A DNA stretch of 39,152 nt. Origin: an uncultured Eubacteriales bacterium (GTDB lineage Bacteria > Bacillota > Clostridia > Oscillospirales > UBA644). Of the stretch, positions 34,577-39,152 are shown one piece after another. The position numbers were made by a program, and so were the translations under genes. The DNA lies in contig CAKSFN010000018.1 in assembly GCA_934454405.1 (NCBI GenBank), positions 1 to 39,152 of the forward strand, given 5' to 3'. How positions within the stretch are numbered: position 1 is the stretch's first letter; every line of letters begins with the position of its first letter. The notes below the pieces were generated by a model. It was not told the origin of the DNA. It saw only the letters and a program-made list of their open reading frames with translations, and made no database searches.

Positions 34577-34605
34577 ATTATACGTTCAAATCTTTTTTGT
34601 GTCAA
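34577..34605 (-). promoter_or_regulatory. ABC exporter promoter
   Basis: Minus-strand TTGACA (plus 34600-34605), 17 bases, TATAAT (34577-34582): both hexamers perfect. It lies about 30 bases before the start codon. Confidence 0.8.
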
Positions 34606-34686
34606 TAGTCTTTTCCAATGAAACACAAGAATTTAACCGTTTTTTTTCTTTTTTTGTAATTACGAAAAAAGTTCGGATATTGTTTA

Positions 34687-34716
34687 TTGCAACCTGTTCC
34701 GCTTTTAATGTATAAT
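34687..34716 (+). promoter_or_regulatory. DUF1538-PII operon promoter
   Basis: TTGCAA (34687-34692), 18 bases, TATAAT (34711-34716), 36 bases before the TTG start. The ~70 bases between it and the divergent exporter promoter show nothing else. Confidence 0.6.
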
Positions 34717-34752
34717 ATAGAGGTATAGTATAGATGAAAGGAGCGAATATCT

Positions 34753-36276
34753 TTGCATAAACGAAGTGTTCTCAAAGAGAAATTCCGAGAGGCCGTCTCG
34801 TCCGTTCTGCCGATAACGCTTATCGTCGCGATTCTGTGCTTTATTCTGATTCCGATTGAAAGCGGACTCATGCTCTCGTTTCTTGTCGGCGCCGTTATGA
34901 TAATCGTGGGAATGGCGCTCTTCACGATAGGCTCCGATGTTTCCATGACGCAGATAGGTTCGCATATCGGCGGCGCAATGACGCGTTCCCGCCGGCTGTG
35001 GATAATACTTGTCGTAAGCTTTGTTATCGGTGTTATAATAACCGTCGCGGAGCCCGATTTGCAGGTGCTTGCCAAAAATGTTCCGAGCATTGACAAGAAT
35101 GTTTTGATAATTACCGTTGCGGCAGGCGTCGGGTTCTTTCTCGTCGTCAGCATGCTCCGTATACTTTTCGGCTTTTCGCTGAAATGGCTTTTTATAATTT
35201 TTTATGCCGCTCTTTTTGCTCTTGCGGCGTTTTCCGATAAAGAGTTTCTTTCCGTCGCGTTTGATTCCGGCGGTGTGACAACGGGTCCGATGACAGTTCC
35301 TTTCATTATGGCTCTCGGCGTCGGCGTCGCCGCCACGCGAAGCGACAAAAAGGCAAAGGACGACAGTTTCGGTCTTGTTGCGCTTTGTTCGATAGGCCCC
35401 ATCCTTTCCGTGCTGATTCTCAGCTTTATTTATAAGGGCGGCGCGGAGGAATCAACGCTCCCTGTCAATTCTTTCCCCAACACGGTCTCTCTCGGCTGGG
35501 AATATCTTCGTGAACTTCCGGCATATATGGGCGAGGTTGCGTTCGCGCTTCTTCCGATAGTCGTTTTTTTCCTGATATTTCAGGTCGTTTCTCTGCATAT
35601 CAAGAAAAGACCCTTTCTCAATATACTGATAGGCATCGTTTTTACATACGTCGGACTTGTCCTTTTTATGACCGGCGTAAACGTCGGTTTTCAGTCGCTC
35701 GGTTATGTTCTCGGCGCAGAGATCGTCGGGTCGGGGCTGAAGTTCCTTCTTGTTCCGCTTGCCGTTCTTATGGGCTGGTTCATAATCAACGCGGAGCCTG
35801 CGGTTCATGTGTTGAACAAGCAGGTCGAGGAGCTGAGCGCAGGCGCAATTTCCGCAAAAGCGATGGGACTCAGCCTTTCTGTCGCCGTTTCTGCTGCCAT
35901 GGGGCTTGCGATGGTTCGTGTTTTGACGGGAATCTCGATAATGTGGTTCCTGATTCCCGGTTATTCCGCCGCGCTGATTCTTTCATTTTTTGTGCCGCAG
36001 ACCTTCACCGCCATCGCGTTTGACTCCGGCGGTGTCGCTTCCGGTCCTATGACAGCAACGTTTATGCTTCCGTTTGCCATGGGCGCGTGCTCCGCGCTCG
36101 GGGGAAATGTTATGACCGATGCGTTCGGTCTTGTTGCTCTCGTTGCGATGATGCCGCTTATAACCGTTCAGGTTATGGGCGCGATATCCGTTGTGAAGAG
36201 GCGCAGGGGAAAGGTCGAGGACTTCGAGCCCGCTTACGAGGACGGCGGCGTTATCGAACTTTGGGAGGTTGCATAA
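34753..36276 (+). CDS. DUF1538 integral membrane protein, internally duplicated (probable transporter)
   Basis: A 507-residue protein made almost entirely of membrane helices. Two halves repeat head to tail: FDSGGVTTGPMT at 170-181 and FDSGGVASGPMT at 423-434, 253 residues apart. Likewise TIGSDVSMTQIGSHIGG pairs with TGVNVGFQSLGYVLGAE, and AEPDLQVL with AEPAVHVL. It matches the DUF1538 family as I recall it; I know no established substrate. Twin glycine-rich re-entrant-like segments in a duplicated fold suggest a transporter or channel. The start is TTG with AAAGGAG nine bases upstream. It is followed one base later by a PII-like gene. Confidence 0.82.
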   Translation: MHKRSVLKEKFREAVSSVLPITLIVAILCFILIPIESGLMLSFLVGAVMIIVGMALFTIGSDVSMTQIGSHIGGAMTRSRRLWIILVVSFVIGVIITVAEPDLQVLAKNVPSIDKNVLIITVAAGVGFFLVVSMLRILFGFSLKWLFIIFYAALFALAAFSDKEFLSVAFDSGGVTTGPMTVPFIMALGVGVAATRSDKKAKDDSFGLVALCSIGPILSVLILSFIYKGGAEESTLPVNSFPNTVSLGWEYLRELPAYMGEVAFALLPIVVFFLIFQVVSLHIKKRPFLNILIGIVFTYVGLVLFMTGVNVGFQSLGYVLGAEIVGSGLKFLLVPLAVLMGWFIINAEPAVHVLNKQVEELSAGAISAKAMGLSLSVAVSAAMGLAMVRVLTGISIMWFLIPGYSAALILSFFVPQTFTAIAFDSGGVASGPMTATFMLPFAMGACSALGGNVMTDAFGLVALVAMMPLITVQVMGAISVVKRRRGKVEDFEPAYEDGGVIELWEVA

Positions 36277-36277
36277 T

Positions 36278-36961
36278 ATGGAACTTTACTGTGTTATCAG
36301 CATAACCGACAGAACTGCCGCCGAGGATATACTCGAAATATGTCGGGATCTTGACCTTTCTTTTACGCTGACAAATCTCGGCCGCGGCACCGCGACGAGT
36401 GAGCATTTGTCGCTGAACAACCTCGAAAGCAGCGAAAAAGCCGTAGTCAGCGCATTTGCAAACGGCGAAGATATGCGAAAAATGCTTCGTCTTGCAAAAA
36501 TAAGACTTTTTATGGATATCCCGGGAAACGGAATTATGATGGCGATCCCCGTAAAGAGCGTTTGCGGAACAAAAACACTTTCGTTCCTGACGAACGGAAA
36601 ACAACAGGAGGGAGGAACACCCGAAATGAAATTTGAAAATGAGCTTATAATCGTAATACTCAACGAGGGATATTCCGATATCGTAATGGACGCGGCGCGC
36701 ACAGCCGGCGCGGGCGGCGGCACGGTGATTCACGCAAAGGGAACGGGACGCAAAAAGGCCGTCAGGTTTTTCGGCGTTTCTCTTGCCGAGGAAAAGGATA
36801 TGATTTACATAGTGTCTCCGTCTTCCAAAAAGGCGAGGATAATGAATGCGATAACTCAAAAAACGGGAACGGAAACCGACGCGGGTGCCTTCTGCTTCTC
36901 TCTGCCGATTTCCGAGGTTGCGGGTCTTCGTAAATTCGACGACGAAAAAGGAGAAGAGTAA
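36278..36961 (+). CDS. Tandem PII-like signalling protein
   Basis: A 227-residue soluble protein with two PII-like ferredoxin folds in one chain. Domain 1 (1-105) opens LYCVISITDRTAAEDIL and has a T-loop-like stretch with LGRGTATSEHL. Domain 2 (115-227) opens LIIVILNEGYSDIVMDAAR, then GGTVIHAKGTGRKK, and closes with FSLPISEVAGLR, as PII proteins do. The usual T-loop uridylylation Tyr is not evident. The ATG at 36278 has GGGAGG upstream, inside the end of the DUF1538 gene. Linked to a membrane protein as GlnK is to AmtB, it probably gates that protein in response to a bound nucleotide; this is inference. Confidence 0.78.
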   Translation: MELYCVISITDRTAAEDILEICRDLDLSFTLTNLGRGTATSEHLSLNNLESSEKAVVSAFANGEDMRKMLRLAKIRLFMDIPGNGIMMAIPVKSVCGTKTLSFLTNGKQQEGGTPEMKFENELIIVILNEGYSDIVMDAARTAGAGGGTVIHAKGTGRKKAVRFFGVSLAEEKDMIYIVSPSSKKARIMNAITQKTGTETDAGAFCFSLPISEVAGLRKFDDEKGEE

Positions 36962-37492
36962 TCATTCGAAAATCGCGGAGTCCTTTGCCATCAGCCTTCC
37001 GTGCTCACGCAGAAATTCAGCTTTAATGTGACACGGCTCCGCGTATTCGTTCAGTTCGAGAATAAGCTTTTTTGCTTCGCTCGGCAAACCTTCGACTTCG
37101 ATATAGGCGTAAAAAACGCCGTTTATCTCGTAAATTTCGGTTTTTACGATACTTTCGGAAAACTTTGAGAATATTATTCTGCTGTCAAGCAGCGCGTCCG
37201 CCGTTTCAAACCTCATTATTTGAAACATATACTCTTTTGCGTCGTTTTTCGGTATTTTTGAAATAAAAATCGTTATGCTTCCCGCAATGCCGGTTCTGGC
37301 TTCTATCAGAATACGCGAATTGCGGGAATCAAAGCCTATTTCGTTTCTTGCCTCAAGAATTATCCTTTCGCAGAGCCTGCGCGTGTTTGCGTCGTCGCAG
37401 TCCATCGTTTCGTAGGTTATCCCGTATTTTATTTGCTCGTCGGCATCGACGGTGACCTTGATTTTCGATTCGTTTATCTGCTCTATGTACAT
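36962..37492 (-). CDS. MecA-like adaptor protein
   Basis: Adaptor of the MecA/NegC type, which in Bacillus presents substrates to ClpC for degradation. The 176-residue protein opens MYIEQINESKIKVTVDADEQ, close in pattern to the MecA start. After a mid-protein linker it ends with a ferredoxin-like part (YEINGVFYAYIEVEG, then LNEYAEP). It is shorter than Bacillus MecA (about 218). ACGGAGG lies upstream of the ATG at 37492, preferred to an earlier one at 37510. Its stop codon abuts the stop of the convergent PII-like gene with no base between. No ClpC gene is in the window. Confidence 0.75.
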   Translation of the reverse strand: MYIEQINESKIKVTVDADEQIKYGITYETMDCDDANTRRLCERIILEARNEIGFDSRNSRILIEARTGIAGSITIFISKIPKNDAKEYMFQIMRFETADALLDSRIIFSKFSESIVKTEIYEINGVFYAYIEVEGLPSEAKKLILELNEYAEPCHIKAEFLREHGRLMAKDSAIFE

Positions 37493-37523
37493 AACCGTTA
37501 CCTCCGTCATTGTTCATATTATC

Positions 37524-37552
37524 ATTATATAAAAATTTTCTTACGGTGACAA
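37524..37552 (-). promoter_or_regulatory. mecA-like gene promoter
   Basis: Minus-strand TTGTCA (plus 37547-37552), 17 bases, TATAAT (37524-37529), back to back with the gpsA promoter. Confidence 0.7.
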
Positions 37553-37571
37553 TGGATAAATAAATGCACGG

Positions 37572-37600
37572 TTGACAATTTTGAGCATATATGGTAAAAT
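37572..37600 (+). promoter_or_regulatory. gpsA promoter
   Basis: TTGACA (37572-37577), 17 bases, TAAAAT (37595-37600), 50 bases before the gpsA ATG. Confidence 0.8.
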
Positions 37601-37650
37601 ATAACATATATTATTTTTCAAGCAGACATTGCTCGGGAGGCATTTTACAA

Positions 37651-38616
37651 ATGAAAATAACGGTTGTCGGTTGCGGCAGATGGGGTTCTTGCATAGCGTG
37701 GTATCTTGACAGAAACGGTCATAATGTCACCGTTTTCGGAGAGGAAGCCGCTCCGACTTTTATCGGGTTCAAAGAAAACAGAACGAACGGCGTTGTAACT
37801 TTTCCCGAAAGCATACGCCTGACGACGAATCTTGACAGCGCTCTGAAAGACGCGGAGACTGTTGTTATCTCCATTCCGTCACAAAACCTGCGCTCCTTTA
37901 TGCGGACGGCGAAGGAGCACGATATTGAAAATAAAACGTTTGTTCTTTGTATGAAAGGTATTGAGGTCGAAACCGGAAAGCTTCTTCATCAGGTCGTTGA
38001 GGAGTATCTTCCCGAATCGTCCTCGCTCGCCGTCTGGGTCGGTCCCGGGCACGTGCAGGAATTTGTTGCGGGTCATCCGAACTGTATGGTTATCGACAGT
38101 TTTGACAAGGATGTCACGGCAAAACTCATTTCCGAGTTTTCGAGCGATCTGATACGCTTTTATTACGGAACGGATCTTATCGGCACGGAGATAGGCTCCG
38201 CCGTGAAAAACGTTATCGGTATTGCCGCAGGTATTCTCGACGGGCTTAACCGCTCGTCCCTGAAAGGCGCTCTTATGTCGCGCAGCACGTTTGAGGTCGC
38301 CCGTTTGATGAAGGCTATGGGTGCAAATCCGTTTTCATCCTTCGGTCTTTGCCATCTCGGCGATTTTGAAGCGACCGTCTTTTCCGAGTATTCGCATAAC
38401 AGGCAATACGGAGAGTCTCTTGTTACGGGCGCGGATACGCTCGGTCTCGCGGAGGGATACTATACGGCGGCAGCGGTCAAAAAGCTTTCGGAAAGGTATA
38501 ATGTCGATATGCCGATATGCGGCGCCGTTTATGATGTGATTTACAACGGAGCCGATGTTAAAGATGCTATTTCCAGGCTTTTTTCACGCAGTCAAAAAGA
38601 AGAATTCATTATCTGA
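37651..38616 (+). CDS. gpsA: NAD(P)-dependent glycerol-3-phosphate dehydrogenase (GpsA)
   Basis: Reduces dihydroxyacetone phosphate to glycerol-3-phosphate, the backbone for phospholipids and substrate of PlsY. The 321-residue protein has the Rossmann motif VVGCGRWGS (5-13) and the catalytic Lys in VKNVIGIAAGILDGL. HLGDFEATVFSEYSHNR stands where most members have GLGDLxxTC. The substrate-site motif GPSFAxE reads GPGHVQEF, so this is a divergent branch. GGGAGG precedes the ATG at 37651; a longer frame from 37591 crosses the promoter. It is a single-gene unit. Confidence 0.87.
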   Translation: MKITVVGCGRWGSCIAWYLDRNGHNVTVFGEEAAPTFIGFKENRTNGVVTFPESIRLTTNLDSALKDAETVVISIPSQNLRSFMRTAKEHDIENKTFVLCMKGIEVETGKLLHQVVEEYLPESSSLAVWVGPGHVQEFVAGHPNCMVIDSFDKDVTAKLISEFSSDLIRFYYGTDLIGTEIGSAVKNVIGIAAGILDGLNRSSLKGALMSRSTFEVARLMKAMGANPFSSFGLCHLGDFEATVFSEYSHNRQYGESLVTGADTLGLAEGYYTAAAVKKLSERYNVDMPICGAVYDVIYNGADVKDAISRLFSRSQKEEFII

Positions 38617-38633
38617 ATGTTTTTTCAGGTTTA

Positions 38634-38665
38634 TTTCCGCCGTCGGTATTCGCCGACGGCGGAAA
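38634..38665 (+). terminator. Hairpin after gpsA
   Basis: A perfect 13-base GC-rich stem (38634-38646 with 38653-38665), 6-base loop. No T-run follows on the plus strand, so terminator strength is uncertain. Confidence 0.5.
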
Positions 38666-38707
38666 CCCCGAACGGCTTGCGGTTACAAAAAATTTGCAAT
38701 TTACCTC

Positions 38708-38736
38708 TTGCATTTCAAATAAAACTGTGATATTAT
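38708..38736 (+). promoter_or_regulatory. tRNA-Arg promoter
   Basis: TTGCAT (38708-38713), 17 bases, TATTAT (38731-38736), 35 bases before the tRNA. Confidence 0.6.
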
Positions 38737-38771
38737 ATATAGGCTGAATTGAAAAGGCAAAAACCGAATAT

Positions 38772-38848
38772 GCGCTTGTAGCTCAGCTGGATAGAGTGAC
38801 TGGCTACGAACCAGTAGGTCGGGGGTTCGAGTCCCTTCAAGCGCGCCA
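38772..38848 (+). tRNA. tRNA-Arg (anticodon ACG)
   Basis: A complete cloverleaf: acceptor GCGCTTG (38772-38778) with CAAGCGC (38838-38844), D-arm GCTC/GAGT, anticodon stem ACTGG/CCAGT around the loop CTACGAA with anticodon ACG at 38806-38808. The T-arm has the TTCGAGT loop, the discriminator base is G and CCA is encoded (38846-38848). The A at position 34 would be edited to inosine by TadA, letting it read CGU, CGC and CGA. Its last ~17 bases are duplicated 192 bases downstream. Confidence 0.95.
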
Positions 38849-38914
38849 AAAACAAGTATCTCCGCACAAAAGTGCGGAGATACTTGTTTTGGCATATCGA
38901 GGGGACTCGAACCC
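38823..38914. repeat. Long imperfect palindrome joining the tRNA T-arm to an antisense T-arm copy
   Basis: The tRNA T-arm core GGGTTCGAGTCCC (38823-38835) has an exact complement GGGACTCGAACCC at 38902-38914. Between them lies the terminator hairpin. The intervening arms differ by a few bases, including two indels. The result is an imperfect inverted repeat of about 45-base arms centred in the terminator loop, carrying a partial tRNA 3' end on the opposite strand. Confidence 0.7.
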
Positions 38915-39152
38915 TGAGAGGGCAAAATGCGTAAAGAAAACAATCCGGTGGATTGTTTTCAGCATTTTGATCCGAGCATAATATGCGAGGAGGTGGCGAC
39001 GCAAACGGAGAGCCGCGGCGTCGTCCCTTCAAGCGCGCCAAAAACAAGTATCTCCGCACAAAAGTGCGGAGATACTTGTTTTGGCATATCGAGGGGACTC
39101 GAACCCTGAGAGGGCAAAATGCGTAAAGAAAACAATCCGGTGGATTGTTTTC
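38831..39152 (+). repeat. 192-base tandem repeat starting in the tRNA 3' end
   Basis: Bases 38831-38960 recur without a mismatch at 39023-39152, where the window stops, so the period is 192 and the second copy is incomplete only because the window ends. Each unit begins with the tRNA's last bases (GTCCCTTCAAGCGCGCCA) and includes the terminator hairpin, the antisense T-arm core and a second hairpin (stem 38936-38946 with 38950-38960, nested inside AAAATGC/GCATTTT). A 70-base joint follows, containing GCATAATATGC and a CGACGC/GCGTCG stem at 38997-39023. No gene is supported in this 304-base stretch. Confidence 0.9.
38849..38890 (+). terminator. tRNA-Arg terminator
   Basis: A perfect 19-base stem (38849-38867 with 38872-38890) with loop AAAA begins right after the CCA and ends in TTTT. 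An identical copy lies at 39041-39082 in the next repeat unit. Confidence 0.85.

Noticed and set aside
38796..39109. Overlapping open frames on both strands across the tRNA-Arg and the tandem repeat
   Set aside because: They read through a tRNA gene and its duplicated hairpins, have no ribosome binding site, and the GRGFESLQAR-like peptides are typical products of translating tRNA genes.
38831..39152. CRISPR-like array
   Set aside because: Repeats at 192-base period with long palindromic units and no variable spacers; no cas genes in the window.

Overview
The window looks like the chromosome of an anaerobic Gram-positive bacterium of the class Clostridia, probably an uncultured gut or rumen lineage. 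The evidence is strong AGGAGG-type ribosome binding sites, sigma-A promoters with TTGACA/TATAAT spaced 17 bases, tightly overlapping (ATGA) operons, a Re-type citrate synthase, a MecA-like adaptor, FakA/FakB, an Aquifex-type aconitase and Cys-rich surface modules. No species can be named from the sequence alone. Most of the window is ordinary housekeeping DNA. The accessory parts are bases 1-760, about 14,400-20,900, and 38,770-39,152.

Layout: (1) 1-790, a dispersed hairpin repeat and a decayed fragment of a phage/ICE polyvalent protein. (2) 794-6040, an operon for the oxidative half-TCA route to 2-oxoglutarate (Re-citrate synthase, GntR/FCD regulator, aconitase, isocitrate dehydrogenase) with a consensus promoter overlapped by a palindrome. 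(3) 6056-8090, minus strand, radA and a small membrane protein, divergent from a ROK glucokinase and an RluA-type pseudouridine synthase. (4) 10,229-14,395, a polyamine ABC transporter potABCD whose binding protein appears held by a C-terminal membrane anchor. (5) 14,500-20,651, a Cys-rich TetR regulator, a 1784-residue mosaic secreted surface protein and a 38-codon peptide gene. (6) 20,715-22,748, a two-component system flanked by two further copies of the hairpin repeat, one carrying an inserted IS3-end-like palindrome. (7) 22,833-26,048, fakB-fakA-plsY, which activates exogenous fatty acids to acyl-phosphate and passes them to glycerol-3-phosphate. (8) 26,086-26,850, minus strand, an amidohydrolase. 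(9) 26,946-32,565, znuACB, dinB and pepF. (10) 32,584-34,605, minus strand, a half-size ABC exporter, divergent from a duplicated DUF1538 membrane protein paired with a tandem PII-like protein. (11) mecA-like (minus) divergent from gpsA. (12) tRNA-Arg(ACG) followed by a 192-base tandem unit that begins inside the tRNA 3' end and is still repeating at the window edge.

The observations most worth following are the DUF1538 plus tandem-PII pair, which looks like a PII-gated transporter by analogy with AmtB-GlnK, the 38-codon peptide behind the giant surface protein, the tRNA-linked tandem unit, and the hairpin repeat with its nested palindrome. The fatty-acid and citrate operons are coherent pathways whose members explain one another. 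gpsA and plsY, both on phospholipid precursor supply, lie at separate places in the window.
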